Assembly (NCBI GenBank): GCA_037190485.1
Contig: JBBCJB010000013.1
Location: forward strand, 1-64,000
Length of the DNA stretch: 64,000 bases
Origin: Parapedobacter sp037190485
GTDB lineage: Bacteria; Bacteroidota; Bacteroidia; Sphingobacteriales; Sphingobacteriaceae
Direction of reading: 5' to 3'
This document shows, one piece after another, positions 1-8,020 of this stretch. Below the pieces are notes generated by a model. The model searched no databases. It saw only the letters and a program-made list of their open reading frames with translations, and was not told the DNA's origin. The translations under genes were made by a program, and so were the position numbers. The first letter of the stretch is position 1. Each line of letters opens with the position of its first letter.

Positions 1-1
1 C

Positions 2-1534
2 GAGAACTTGCAGCGGGACAACGGCATCTACGTGGACAAAACCGCGTATATCCATGCCATGTTGACCTCCGGCGGGAGGGCCTTCTTCCTGAGCCGCCCC
101 AGGCGATTCGGGAAAAGCTTGTTTCTGAGCACGATCAAGGCGCTGTTCGAAGGCAAGCGCGAACTATTCGATGGGCTGTACATCGAAGACAAATTCGACT
201 GGGAGCCGCACCCGGTGGTCATGCTTGACATGACGCTGGATAGCAGCGACCCGGATAGATTCGATGAGGGGCTAAGGGCGCAGCTCAAGGGCATCGCGGC
301 CAACCACGGATTGGACATCCCCTATCACGCGCCTTCGACGATCCTCAGCGAGCTGGTCCGTAACCTGGCGGAACAAACCGGGAAGCAGGTGGTAGTCCTG
401 ATCGACGAGTATGACAAACCGATCCTGGACCGGATGGAAAAGCTGGAGCAGGCGAACGCGATGCGCGAAGCGCTCTACCCGTTTTACGGGGTGCTGAAGG
501 CATCCGCGCGTTACCTGCGGCTGCTGGTAGTGACGGGCATCACCAAGATCAGCCAGACAACCATCTTCTCGGGTTTCAATAACCTGATGGATATCACGTT
601 CCACCCCGATTACATGGCCATCTGCGGCTATACGCAGACCGAACTCGAGGCGAATTTTGACGATTACATCCGGAAGGCTTCGCAAGTGAACGGTACCGCT
701 AAAGAAGAAACGCTGGCCAAAATCAAACACTGGTATAATGGATACAGTTGGGATGGAGGAACGTATGTTTACAATCCCTATTCGGTGTTGCTGACATTGG
801 CGTATTTCAGGTACAATCCGTTCTGGTACACCACAGGCACGCCCACGTTCCTGCTGAAACTGCTAAAGACCAAAGATACGCTGGAAAAAATACTCAAGGA
901 GCCCGTGCGGATGACGGAAACGTTCACGGAGGGACAGCGCCTCGAAAACCTGAACGCGTTCACGTTGCTCTTCCAGGCGGGCTACCTGACCATCAATCGC
1001 TTCGATCGGGTCGGCGGGTATTATTACCTACAGCTACCGAACGAGGAGGTGCGCCGGGCCATTTCCGAACTGGTGCTGGCGGATCTAACGAAGGAGGATC
1101 TGCCATCGCTGAAAGATGCGGGGACCGAAATCCGGGAGGCATTCACCAAGGGCGACACGGCCAAGGCGGTGGGGAAGCTGGAGACCCTGCTGGCGAACAT
1201 CAGTTACGATACGCAACGCTGGAACCGCAACGAGGGGCACTACCATGCGCTATTCCAGCTGGTGATGATCCTGGGCGGCGTGGATCAGCAGGCCGAGCAC
1301 CATGGCGTCACGGGCCGTGCGGATGCCGTACTTCGCTTCGACCAACGCATCTATGTCGTGGAGATCAAGCATGCACCGGAGGTCGAAGGGCTGCCCGCGG
1401 CGGTGGATTCTGCCATGGATCAAATCCACGAAAAGCAATACCACAAGCCTTTCCTGAATCAAGGCAAAGCCGTGCACCTGCTGGCACTGGCTTTCACCCG
1501 CGGCCAGGTTTCCTACGCGGAAGAGATCCGATAA
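2..1534 (+). CDS. AAA-ATPase-like / PD-(D/E)XK nuclease protein, 5' end cut by window
   Basis: The reading frame is open from the first bases of the window, so the true start lies upstream; 510 residues are visible. The N-terminal part matches the AAA-ATPase-like family common in Bacteroidota: the YVDKT motif and a P-loop-like stretch RPRRFGKS near visible residues 30-37, then a VVLIDEYDKP Walker B-like stretch near 130. The C-terminal part carries a RIYVVEIKHAP motif near 450, typical of the fused PD-(D/E)XK nuclease domain (DUF1703). Such genes occur in many near-identical copies per genome; their function is unproven, with proposals of mobile-element or defence roles. Family assignment is firm, role unknown. 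It has no operon partner downstream. Confidence 0.9.
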   Translation, partial: ENLQRDNGIYVDKTAYIHAMLTSGGRAFFLSRPRRFGKSLFLSTIKALFEGKRELFDGLYIEDKFDWEPHPVVMLDMTLDSSDPDRFDEGLRAQLKGIAANHGLDIPYHAPSTILSELVRNLAEQTGKQVVVLIDEYDKPILDRMEKLEQANAMREALYPFYGVLKASARYLRLLVVTGITKISQTTIFSGFNNLMDITFHPDYMAICGYTQTELEANFDDYIRKASQVNGTAKEETLAKIKHWYNGYSWDGGTYVYNPYSVLLTLAYFRYNPFWYTTGTPTFLLKLLKTKDTLEKILKEPVRMTETFTEGQRLENLNAFTLLFQAGYLTINRFDRVGGYYYLQLPNEEVRRAISELVLADLTKEDLPSLKDAGTEIREAFTKGDTAKAVGKLETLLANISYDTQRWNRNEGHYHALFQLVMILGGVDQQAEHHGVTGRADAVLRFDQRIYVVEIKHAPEVEGLPAAVDSAMDQIHEKQYHKPFLNQGKAVHLLALAFTRGQVSYAEEIR

Positions 1535-1587
1535 TCCGCCATACCCGCAGGGGCGAACCCATGTGCCTACCTCCGGAAGGTCTACCC

Positions 1588-2124
1588 ATTGGCTTCCCGC
1601 AATACCGAAAAACCGTCCGGAAGCGCTGGATTGCCGTTCGGTATGACCGTATGGTCGTTTGGCTATAGTTGGTTTCCGTAGCGCTATACGGTGTTGCTGG
1701 ATGGTTACGGTGGTAAGGCATATGATTACGTGCCGTAGCGATACGGAGAGGATCCCCAATCGTTTGCCTTTCCGATTTAATCATACAGGTTAACCGTGTT
1801 CCCTTACGGTTATGCCGTCGAGTCAAATGGAAAAGGGTCGATGCCGTTCGCCGGAACCTTGGAATGAAACGGTAATCGCTTTTTTCCGTTTAGGAATACC
1901 GCCTCACCGGATGCCTTGCTGGCCAAGTCGTATCGCTTGGCAGGGGATGCGTACGGTTCCGCGGGCCTTCCGGATGGTTTCAAGCCATTTCCATACGGAA
2001 ATAGCACGTTTCCGTACGGAAATGATTTCTAGGCGTTCGGCAATACGGCGTAGTGGAATGCCTAAGCGGCATTGGCATCGGGTTTTAGGGTTTTTGCATA
2101 GCGCAATGCCGCTTTCCCGAACGG
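1588..2124. repeat. Gene-free 590-bp stretch packed with short palindromes around TACGG
   Basis: No convincing gene lies between 1535 and 2124. Instead the motif TACGG and its complement CCGTA recur many times, often facing each other: CCGTAGCGCTATACGG near 1677, CCGTAGCGATACGG near 1733, TTTCCATACGGAAA at 1988-2001 and the perfect palindrome TTTCCGTACGGAAA at 2009-2022. The last two are spaced 21 bp centre to centre. This is either a degenerate repeat array or a cluster of operators. The motif density is seen directly; any function is inference. Confidence 0.45.
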
Positions 2125-2652
2125 TCAAGCGCCGTCCAGCTGTTTTAGGATTTCGTCCATGAACGGGCGGAATTCCTGTTTCCGGTAGATGAACTCTTTC
2201 GGGATGTGGAAATCCATGCGGCTCTTGATGTAGGACCGCGTGGATTCGATGGGCCGGGTCGATACGAGCACGACCATTTTCTCGCTGATGTCCACCAATT
2301 TCAGGAAGCCGTCCACATCGAAGATCCCCGCACCGCTGGTGAGCAAGAGGATATCCGCCGATTTGGCGGCGGCGACCATCTTCGTGTTGTCTTTGTCGAT
2401 GAAGTCCGTGTCCGCGGCGAGCGACAACCGTTCATGCTCCTCGACGCGGTCGCGCAATGCCGGTAAATCGAATCCGTAGAGCTGCCAGACAAAACACGAA
2501 TAAACGTCCTTTTTGGGCGTCTGTTTGCGGGGGGCGAGCCGCGGATCCGTTTCTTCGATGGGTTCGACGGGCTTGAACGGCTCGCGGAGGTTCTTATCCG
2601 GTTTACCGGATTGGATACGCCTGAGGAGGTTTTTTGCAAAGATCTTCCACAT
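2125..2652 (-). CDS. Hypothetical protein, 175 aa
   Basis: Not recognised. The product starts with a basic stretch (MWKIFAKNLLRR), followed by a charged, proline-rich linker to about residue 45. A compact alpha/beta-looking region follows, with hydrophobic strands (ADILLLTSGAG, KMVVLVSTRP) resembling a Rossmann-like or toprim-like core. There is no signal peptide and no membrane segment. It is transcribed away from the terminator of the DUF5675 operon, with its own candidate promoter about 40 bp upstream, so it is probably monocistronic. Codon use matches the surroundings. Coding status is likely because its frame is clean over 175 codons and has a promoter; function unknown. Confidence 0.65.
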   Translation of the reverse strand: MWKIFAKNLLRRIQSGKPDKNLREPFKPVEPIEETDPRLAPRKQTPKKDVYSCFVWQLYGFDLPALRDRVEEHERLSLAADTDFIDKDNTKMVAAAKSADILLLTSGAGIFDVDGFLKLVDISEKMVVLVSTRPIESTRSYIKSRMDFHIPKEFIYRKQEFRPFMDEILKQLDGA

Positions 2653-2690
2653 CGCTGTCGTTGCTTTAGGGGATGAATCAGTCAGTATAT

Positions 2691-2720
2691 CAAGGCTAAG
2701 TTAAGGTTTTTTGCTGACAA
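2691..2720 (-). promoter_or_regulatory. Candidate -33/-7 promoter for the 2125-2652 gene
   Basis: On the minus strand TTG is followed after 19 bp by TAGCCTTG, one mismatch from the Bacteroidota -7 consensus TAnnTTTG. It ends about 40 bp before the start codon at 2652. Confidence 0.4.
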
Positions 2721-2746
2721 ATGGTCGTTTTCGGGTTGCCGGAAAG

Positions 2747-2777
2747 AAAAAACTGCGCGGGCTCCCCGCCCGCGCAG
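2747..2777 (-). terminator. Intrinsic terminator of the FN3-DUF5675 operon
   Basis: A 10-bp GC-only stem (CTGCGCGGGC / GCCCGCGCAG) with a 5-nt loop lies 11 bp beyond the stop of the last operon gene. On the minus strand it is followed by six T residues, a textbook intrinsic terminator. Confidence 0.85.
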
Positions 2778-2788
2778 GGAAAGGGGCA

Positions 2789-2962
2789 TTACTTCCGGTT
2801 GAAAAGCCGCTGCAGCAGCGAGGTGACCAGGAAGCTGATTACCGCACCCACGGCAGCCAGCACGGCGGTTTTCAACAGGTCGCTGGCGTCCAGCTGGGGC
2901 AGCATGGCCAGCAATGTGCCGAAACCGGTGCAGAGGTTAACCTGTAGGTTGGTTTTCATCGC
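2789..2962 (-). CDS. Small holin-like membrane protein, 57 aa
   Basis: The start chosen is ATG at 2962 (MKTNLQVN...), because an upstream in-frame ATG would add an unrelated hydrophilic tail overlapping the previous gene. The product has one or two hydrophobic segments (TGFGTLLAMLPQL and LLKTAVLAAVGAVISFLVTSLL) and a basic C-terminus (QRLFNRK). This is the size and layout of class II/III holins or small phage-like membrane proteins. It is last in a four-gene operon after an FN3 protein, a DUF5675 protein and another small membrane protein, overlaps its upstream neighbour by 26 bp, and is followed directly by a terminator. The holin role is inferred from size, topology and context only. Confidence 0.6.
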   Translation of the reverse strand, partial: AMKTNLQVNLCTGFGTLLAMLPQLDASDLLKTAVLAAVGAVISFLVTSLLQRLFNRK

Positions 2963-3137
2963 GATCCGTTTGGTCAGGCAGCGTTTCTTCTGCTGGTTGG
3001 TCCACGGCGTCGAGGATGCCGATGGCCAGTGCCACATACCTGGCCACGATGACCACCTTGGGCGGGAGTTTCACCGGCGCCGAAAGGATGGCACCACTGG
3101 CCGCAGCCAGGATTCGTTTAACTTTCCTGTAGATCAT
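2937..3137 (-). CDS. Small membrane-associated hypothetical protein, 66 aa
   Basis: The start is placed at ATG 3137 (MIYRKVKRILAAASG...), giving a 20-bp overlap with the stop of the DUF5675 gene, as expected for translational coupling. The product has a basic N-terminus, a moderately hydrophobic region (AAASGAILSAPVKL, then VVIVARYVALAIGIL) and an acidic C-terminal tail. No family recognised. Its overlaps with both neighbours show that it belongs to the operon. It could be an antiholin-like or accessory partner of the 57-aa membrane protein; that is inference. Confidence 0.55.
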   Translation of the reverse strand: MIYRKVKRILAAASGAILSAPVKLPPKVVIVARYVALAIGILDAVDQPAEETLPDQTDRDENQPTG

Positions 3138-3606
3138 GGTCCCGTTTTTCAGATTCCGTGTTTCGTATTTCCAAAAAGACATCCTCGGCGGCTTCCAGCA
3201 CCGGGTACACCAGATCCTTGATCCGGTCCAGGGCCACGCGGCTGTGGAGGCCTTTGCCGGGGGCGGTGTGCTTGGTCACCGGGGCGATGCAACCCCGCAG
3301 CTCGCGCAGCGCGTGGTTGGCCGGATGGATGAGGATGCCGTCGCGCCCGGGCACGTCCAGCAGCGCCAACTGGTCGCCGTGTTTGGGGAAGGTGTCGCGG
3401 CACAGCCGGTAGGTGCCTTCCGGTACGCAGCTGACCTGCCGCTGGTTGTCGCGCCAAGGCAACTCGATGGTGTGGCACAGCACGCGGCCGTTGTGGTACA
3501 GCGTGCCATTGGTTCCGCCGGGGAGGTACGTGCGGCGCAGTTCGAGCGTCAGGTGTCCGGTCCCGCCGATCGGGCGGGACACGGACAGTGAATAACCGAA
3601 AGGCAT
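3118..3606 (-). CDS. DUF5675 family protein, YkuD-like signature
   Basis: A 162-residue protein matching DUF5675, found in Bacteroidota and phages. The core has the family hallmarks: a conserved substrate-strand region (RVLCHTIELPWRDN), a PEGTYRL stretch, then GILIHPANHALRELRGCIAPV near residues 89-109. The spacing of His and the RGC cysteine resembles the HxnGC active-site signature of YkuD L,D-transpeptidases, suggesting peptidoglycan as substrate; this is inference, since the family is formally uncharacterised. No signal peptide is seen, so export would need a helper such as the holin-like product. It follows the FN3 gene by 2 bp and overlaps the 66-aa gene. Confidence 0.8.
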   Translation of the reverse strand: MPFGYSLSVSRPIGGTGHLTLELRRTYLPGGTNGTLYHNGRVLCHTIELPWRDNQRQVSCVPEGTYRLCRDTFPKHGDQLALLDVPGRDGILIHPANHALRELRGCIAPVTKHTAPGKGLHSRVALDRIKDLVYPVLEAAEDVFLEIRNTESEKRDHDLQES

Positions 3607-3608
3607 GC

Positions 3609-4235
3609 TTAGCGGGCCCTGCGTGATACGATGATGCTCCAGTCGCTCACGCCCTTGCCATTGCGCGAACGGATGCGGGCATAGTAGCGCACGCCTTCGG
3701 TGAGGCCGGAAAACGTGGTGTCGCGGGTGTTGGTCGTGCTCAGCAGCACGCCCCAGACCGGTTCGCCCGACGCGCCCAGTTCGGCCGTGAGCTGGTACTC
3801 GTATTCCCAGGCGTTGGGGATGGTTTCATAGACCAATTGCAACTCGCCTTCCTGCTCGCCGTCCGCCAGCCGTACATACAGTGGCGGGAAGGGGCGTTTC
3901 AGTGCTTTCGGGGACAGCACCTGCACGAAGCCCGAGCTGGCCAGCTTGTGCGCATCGCCTGCGGCGACCGTGTTTACGTAAAAGGCCTGCTGCCGCATGG
4001 CGGCCAAAAGCGCCCGGCGGGCATTGTTCTTGGCCGCGATGGCGATCTTGCCGCCGTTCTCGATTGAGACCTGGAGTTTGCCGCGGTAATCATCGGCCAG
4101 TGCGGTGTAATCCGCGGCATCCACCGGCAGGGTCGGGAAATCGGCATTGCCGGTGAGGAAATTCGCCGTACGGCCACCGAGGGTGGCCAGGGCATTGTCA
4201 CTCCATTTCTGGTAACTCAAATAGACTTTGTTCAT
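3609..4235 (-). CDS. Fibronectin type III domain protein, 208 aa
   Basis: First gene of the minus-strand operon. The N-terminal 110 residues are alpha-helical and unrecognised (KLQVSIENGGKIAIAAKNNARRALLAAMRQQAFYVN region). The C-terminal ~95 residues (from about 115) form a fibronectin type III domain with the usual pattern: PNAWEYEYQL, a WGVLLST strand, TTFSGLTEGVRYYARIRSRNGKGVSDWS. Similar proteins in Bacteroidota lie next to DUF5675 genes, as here. No signal peptide is visible. The role may be a structural or adaptor protein of a phage-derived cassette; that is inference from neighbours. Confidence 0.8.
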   Translation of the reverse strand: MNKVYLSYQKWSDNALATLGGRTANFLTGNADFPTLPVDAADYTALADDYRGKLQVSIENGGKIAIAAKNNARRALLAAMRQQAFYVNTVAAGDAHKLASSGFVQVLSPKALKRPFPPLYVRLADGEQEGELQLVYETIPNAWEYEYQLTAELGASGEPVWGVLLSTTNTRDTTFSGLTEGVRYYARIRSRNGKGVSDWSIIVSRRAR

Positions 4236-4660
4236 TTTTTTTGCTTTTTGTTTTTATTCGTTTTGTTTCTTGCTGTTTGCGAAGTCGCCGAGTCGCATTT
4301 CGCGAAGCCTGCCTAGCGCCTTTGCGAAAATTGATCTAGCGAAAGGTCCTGCGCGGATCGGGTTTGCTATTGTCTTCATCATTGTTTTCTCGTTTTGCTG
4401 GTGCAAAGTTCAGGCGAATCGGCGGCCTGACACGATTTCCTGGGCGACGTTGGGCTACGGCGGGGAGGTTATGGGCGAGGCGTGGGGCTGGGATGGGGGG
4501 AATCGTGGGGCGCTGGCTCAGGTTCCCGCACGTGATGGCTCGTGCGGGGGCATGCCGGAGGCGTTCTTTGGGTGGTTTTTGCGTGTATACCTTCGCTGCC
4601 GAAGCCTTCGGCACAGGGTCGGGGGCGGATGTTTTTTTACACACAAAAACTTATAGAAAC
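4236..4660. other. 425-bp divergent intergenic region
   Basis: The region lies between the divergent FN3 operon and the 129-aa gene. It starts with a T/A-rich stretch (about 4236-4275), suitable for promoter function. No TAnnTTTG box with a matching TTG was found, and no credible ORF, repeat or RNA gene is seen. Confidence 0.4.
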
Positions 4661-5050
4661 ATGGAGCGATTTCCATTAACAACGGCGGGGGCGGTGCTAT
4701 GGCAGACCTGGCTGCGCGCACAGGCACCCCACGTGATCCAACAGGAAGCCGATGATGCCGAAGACGATTTCAAGGGACTCGTGAATCGGCGGTTCGAGCT
4801 CAATCCGGGGCAGGTGGCCTACCTGGAAGGCTTGCCTGATGCGCTCACCGACGAGTGGGGCGCAAGCGTGTCGTTCTTCATCCGGCACGGGCTACCGATC
4901 GAATTGATCAAACCCGACGAATCGCCGGAAGTGCGCAGCTCCAAGCTGATCCTTTCGGAGGAAGAGCTCCGGACGCTGATGCCCACGGCGGCACGGACCG
5001 CGGAAACGAATGGATTCGAGGGCGTACTCCGGTTCCGGATCACGTACTGA
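4661..5050 (+). CDS. Hypothetical protein, 129 aa
   Basis: The start is ATG 4661 (MERFPLTTAG...); a longer frame begins upstream but its extra residues look non-coding. The protein is acidic and soluble, with no signal or membrane segment. The middle holds NPGQVAYLEGLPDALTDEWGASVSFFIRHGLP and the end a likely strand (FEGVLRFRITY). No known family recognised. It is divergent from the FN3/DUF5675 operon and 93 bp upstream of a Crp-like regulator on the same strand. Coding is probable from clean composition and length. Confidence 0.6.
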   Translation: MERFPLTTAGAVLWQTWLRAQAPHVIQQEADDAEDDFKGLVNRRFELNPGQVAYLEGLPDALTDEWGASVSFFIRHGLPIELIKPDESPEVRSSKLILSEEELRTLMPTAARTAETNGFEGVLRFRITY

Positions 5051-5143
5051 GCGACACGTTGAAACAGGCAGGGCGGGTATCCTTCGATGGCCCTCCCTGC
5101 CATTTATTGACCCAACGCCATCCAGCCAACTTCATGACCTGAT

Positions 5144-5713
5144 ATGGAACGATTCCTTACCTTGATCGGCCGGAAGATCCCGATCGACGCGCCCACGCGC
5201 CAGTTGCTCGAAACCCACGGCCAGCTCCGCGGATTCAAAGCGGGCGATTATTTCCTGCTCAGCGGCGAGACCAAGCGTTATTGGTGCTTCATCCTCGCGG
5301 GGATGGCCGCCGCCGTGGATCGCAACAGCGAATTCGGCACCTATTACCGTTACGTGGTGGTGCCCCACGGCTACTTCACCGGCACCAAGCATCCCTTCAG
5401 CCAAAGCCAGCCGGGGCTGTTCATCCAGTTCCTGCGGCCAACCACGCTGTTCCTCCTGCCGCTCGACTCCTTCCGTTACGCACAGGAGAACCTGTTGCCG
5501 TTCGGCAACTTCGTGCAGGTGCTCAAGCAGCGGCGCCTGCTGATGCAGGAAGCCTTGGCCGAAGTGTTGGCCCAAAGCCGGATACGCCGGTACGGGACGC
5601 TGTATGCCTTGCTGCCCGAGGTGTTCCACGCGCTCAACGACGAAGAGCGCAGGAAGCTGCTGCGCGTGGACCGGGCTACGTACTACAAAGCGAAAGCGGT
5701 GTTCGGGCGTTAG
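5144..5713 (+). CDS. Crp/Fnr-like cyclic-nucleotide-binding-domain protein
   Basis: A 189-residue protein of the short Crp/Fnr type common in Bacteroidota. The N-terminal ~125 residues follow the cNMP-binding beta-roll: LRGFKAGDYFLLSGETKRYWCFILAGMAAAV, then PHGYFTGTKHPFSQSQP. A long helix (QVLKQRRLLMQEALAEVLAQSRIRRYGTLY) matches the dimerisation helix. The C-terminal ~45 residues are too short for the full winged HTH of classical Crp, but the end (LRVDRATYYKAKAVFGR) may be a reduced HTH. The ligand cannot be predicted. It stands alone, before a tandem-repeat tract. Confidence 0.8.
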   Translation: MERFLTLIGRKIPIDAPTRQLLETHGQLRGFKAGDYFLLSGETKRYWCFILAGMAAAVDRNSEFGTYYRYVVVPHGYFTGTKHPFSQSQPGLFIQFLRPTTLFLLPLDSFRYAQENLLPFGNFVQVLKQRRLLMQEALAEVLAQSRIRRYGTLYALLPEVFHALNDEERRKLLRVDRATYYKAKAVFGR

Positions 5714-5781
5714 TCTGTGCCCACGAGACGCCAGCTGCGCACGTCGTAATGGGTGCGCAGTTGGTGGTCATCGCCGCCCCT

Positions 5782-5862
5782 ATTGATGAAATTGCATAGA
5801 ATCAATTGATGAAATTACATAAAGTCAATTGATGAAATTACATAGAATCAATTGATGAATTT
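5782..5862. repeat. 23-bp tandem repeat, three full units plus a partial
   Basis: Units at 5782-5804, 5805-5827 and 5828-5850 each begin ATTGATGAAATT and end in TCA, differing at one to three positions. A fourth unit begins at 5851 and loses similarity after about 10 bp. There are no spacers, so this is not CRISPR. The tract lies between the Crp-like gene and the secreted-protein gene at 6034. Confidence 0.9.
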
Positions 5863-5888
5863 GTCAGGAAGCTGGCGAATTTCATTTC

Positions 5889-5934
5889 GGTCTCAAAATG
5901 AGACCTACACCCGCCAAAACCACCCCTATGTTTG
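5889..5934 (+). promoter_or_regulatory. Dyad operator candidate and -7 box before the 6034 gene
   Basis: A 7-bp perfect dyad GGTCTCA-AAA-TGAGACC (5889-5905) is followed 21 bp later by TATGTTTG (5927-5934), a perfect match to the -7 consensus. No TTG sits at the usual -33 distance, so an activator binding the dyad may substitute. Confidence 0.45.
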
Positions 5935-6033
5935 TGGTATGAAAACGAAAGCATTTAAATCGGGCATACCGCCCTGATTCATTCGGGAATCGACGGAAAC
6001 AACAAAAACAGAAACAATTAAATTTCAAAAAAA

Positions 6034-6561
6034 ATGTACAGTTCTAATTCAATTTTTAAGAAGGCGATCGATGTCGCCAAAGGCGTGATGCTGCTGGGCA
6101 CGGCGATATTTGGATGGGGATCGATGGCCAATGCCGCCGAAGTGTCGAAAAGCGCCGAAAAGGCCGGGTCGATGATAGCCAAGGTGGAAACCGTGAAAGT
6201 GGGGCATAACCTGAAAACGGTGGTGGAAGCGCTGGCAATCATCGACCCGGCATGGGTCGAGCGCCAGCCGAAGGTAGATAGGCAGGCAAGCACAGCGTTG
6301 CCGGCCGTCATGAATTTCCAGACAAACTACTACTACCAGTACATCGGGGCCGACCATTCCAATGCAGCGATCAGGAATCCAAACAATTGGGTGTTTCTGG
6401 GAACGAATCCCGCCCTCATACCCTGCGACGGAGAAGATGTGATCATGTGTGCAGCCCGACTGCCGGTCGAAGAGGACGAATTGGAAGACTACGTGGAAAA
6501 CCTGACGTTCACCCAATTGAATACCGCGGGTCGTGTGGAAACGTATCGCGAAGAGCAATAA
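6034..6561 (+). CDS. Small secreted hypothetical protein, 175 aa
   Basis: Family not recognised. The N-terminus (MYSSNSIFKKAIDVAKGVMLLGTAIFG...) has a basic start, a hydrophobic core and an ANAAE cleavage-like site near residues 33-37, so export is likely. The rest contains YYYQYIGADHSNAAIRNPNNW followed by a Cys pair (LIPCDGEDVIMCAA), which could form a disulfide, and an acidic tail (EEDELEDYVENL). The Y-rich and W..C..C pattern is reminiscent of small Bacteroidota secreted families such as DUF6520, but the match is not strong enough to name. A -7 box and dyad lie upstream; a strong hairpin follows. Probably monocistronic. Confidence 0.6.
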   Translation: MYSSNSIFKKAIDVAKGVMLLGTAIFGWGSMANAAEVSKSAEKAGSMIAKVETVKVGHNLKTVVEALAIIDPAWVERQPKVDRQASTALPAVMNFQTNYYYQYIGADHSNAAIRNPNNWVFLGTNPALIPCDGEDVIMCAARLPVEEDELEDYVENLTFTQLNTAGRVETYREEQ

Positions 6562-6583
6562 CAAAAATAGACGTTGGTTGCTA

Positions 6584-6625
6584 AACGATGCCGTAGTGCG
6601 GGGATCGCTGCACTACGGCATCGTT
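6584..6625. terminator. Bidirectional hairpin terminator
   Basis: A perfect 16-bp stem (6584-6599 pairing with 6610-6625, arm AACGATGCCGTAGTGC) with a 10-nt loop lies exactly between the convergent 6034-6561 and SusD genes. There is no long T-tract on either side, but stem strength and position support termination in both directions. Confidence 0.75.
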
Positions 6626-6630
6626 ATCGA

Positions 6631-7992
6631 TTACCTCGGGTTTTGCAGCATGCCCGACAGGTTAATGAGATCTTCCGGCAATGCCAGGGCATAGCGTAGG
6701 TCGTTGGCGGGCAATACGTGACGGTTGTCCCCAAGCTCCCGGACCAATTCAATGCCATGACCTTCCTTGTTGAGGCGTTTGATATCCATCCACCGCAGTC
6801 CGCGGTAAATCAGTGATTTCCGGCGCTCTTGTAGGATGATTTCCAGCGCTTCCGCCTGGTTGGTTGCCCGGAGGGGGGTAAAGCCATCTTGCTGCCACCG
6901 GCTGACCAACAGTTCATTCAAGACGGTCATCGACCCCTGTGTGTCTCCCGATCGTGCCATGCATTCCGCTTTCGTCAAGAAAACCTCGTCGCTGGCTATT
7001 CCGGTGAACAAGCCTGCGCCTCCGGTGTAATTGCCTTTAAATCCGTAGGTACCGTTCCGGTTGTCCTGGAAAAAGCATGTCTTCCGCAGGTCGCCTTCGG
7101 CAAACGAATCGTATAAAGCTTGATCCGTCTTGGCCCGGCTCACGGCGAGCAACGTTGGGGAAATGGTTTGGGCATGGAACAGGACTTCCGCATTCAGCAG
7201 GCTGAAGGGTCGGGTTTGGGCAGGAATGAGCAGGCTGTAATCCAACAGGGATAGTCCCGACCGATAAGCGGTGTCGGCATGCCGTCCGGCTTCGTCGTAC
7301 CGGCGCATCGACAGGTATACGCGGGCCAGCAAGGCATGGGCAGCCACGCGGTTGGGGCGCATGGGGGAGATGGCCGTCAGCGGCAGCAATGCCGTGGCTT
7401 GCGAGAGGTCATCAAGGATCCGGGCGTAGGTAGCCGATACGGATGCCCGGACAGATCGTTCGTTGAAATCGTCCGTAAGGCGCAAGGCGACGCCCAGGTC
7501 ACGGTCTGCGGTAGGCTCATCATAAGCCGGTGCCCAAATGGCTGCGATGGCCGCGAATAAGCGTGCCCGGTGAAAAAATGCCTGCCCCCGTACGGCGTGC
7601 CAATCGGGGTGGAGCCGTTCCGAATCGGGCAGGTCCGCACTGCGCGATAGGACGGTGTTGGCAACGAAAATACCCTCATAGGCGTCCGACCACTCGTTCC
7701 GATAGGAAGGGAATGTAAAGTCAGGTGCCCAGGTATAGAGCCTCCGCTGTTCGGCGGTGCGTGGCAGCCAGTCCGCTTCGGTCAGGTAATAGTTGTCGGC
7801 ACTTGCCTCACCCGCATAGGGGTCATTTTGGTTCATGGTGGGATAGTTATCGAGCAGCGCCTGTAATTCGGCCACTTTGGTGGGGATAAACAGTTGCTGG
7901 TCGGGTTTGGCGTCCAGAAACTTCTGGCATCCTGACCAGGACAAGAGGCCGATACAAAGGGATATGATAACCGTATGTGATGTATGTTTCAT
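6631..7992 (-). CDS. RagB/SusD family nutrient-uptake outer-membrane lipoprotein
   Basis: A 453-residue SusD-like surface lipoprotein that caps a SusC channel and binds the nutrient. It has a type II signal peptide with a lipobox ending at Cys22 (LLSWSGC), then the typical mature start QKFLDAKPDQQLFIPTKVAELQALLDNY. Helical TPR-like repeats follow (RGQAFFHRARLFAAIAAIWAPAYDEP, AHALLARVYLSMRRYDEAGRHADTAYRSG). The C-terminal SusD signature is present (ILQERRKSLIYRGLRWMDIKRLNKEG). It follows the SusC gene by 28 bp and ends the TlpA-SusC-SusD operon. The substrate cannot be read from sequence; no glycoside hydrolase lies adjacent. Confidence 0.95.
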   Translation of the reverse strand: MKHTSHTVIISLCIGLLSWSGCQKFLDAKPDQQLFIPTKVAELQALLDNYPTMNQNDPYAGEASADNYYLTEADWLPRTAEQRRLYTWAPDFTFPSYRNEWSDAYEGIFVANTVLSRSADLPDSERLHPDWHAVRGQAFFHRARLFAAIAAIWAPAYDEPTADRDLGVALRLTDDFNERSVRASVSATYARILDDLSQATALLPLTAISPMRPNRVAAHALLARVYLSMRRYDEAGRHADTAYRSGLSLLDYSLLIPAQTRPFSLLNAEVLFHAQTISPTLLAVSRAKTDQALYDSFAEGDLRKTCFFQDNRNGTYGFKGNYTGGAGLFTGIASDEVFLTKAECMARSGDTQGSMTVLNELLVSRWQQDGFTPLRATNQAEALEIILQERRKSLIYRGLRWMDIKRLNKEGHGIELVRELGDNRHVLPANDLRYALALPEDLINLSGMLQNPR

Positions 7993-8020
7993 GGGGTGAA
8001 AGCAATAACAGTATGGGACA

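Noticed and set aside
748..1668. Plus-strand open frame of 306 codons
   Set aside because: It overlaps the AAA-ATPase/nuclease gene in another frame and has Arg/Gly/Ala-rich shadow composition.
5782..5862. Possible CRISPR array
   Set aside because: The 23-bp units are directly joined, with no spacers, and no cas genes are present.
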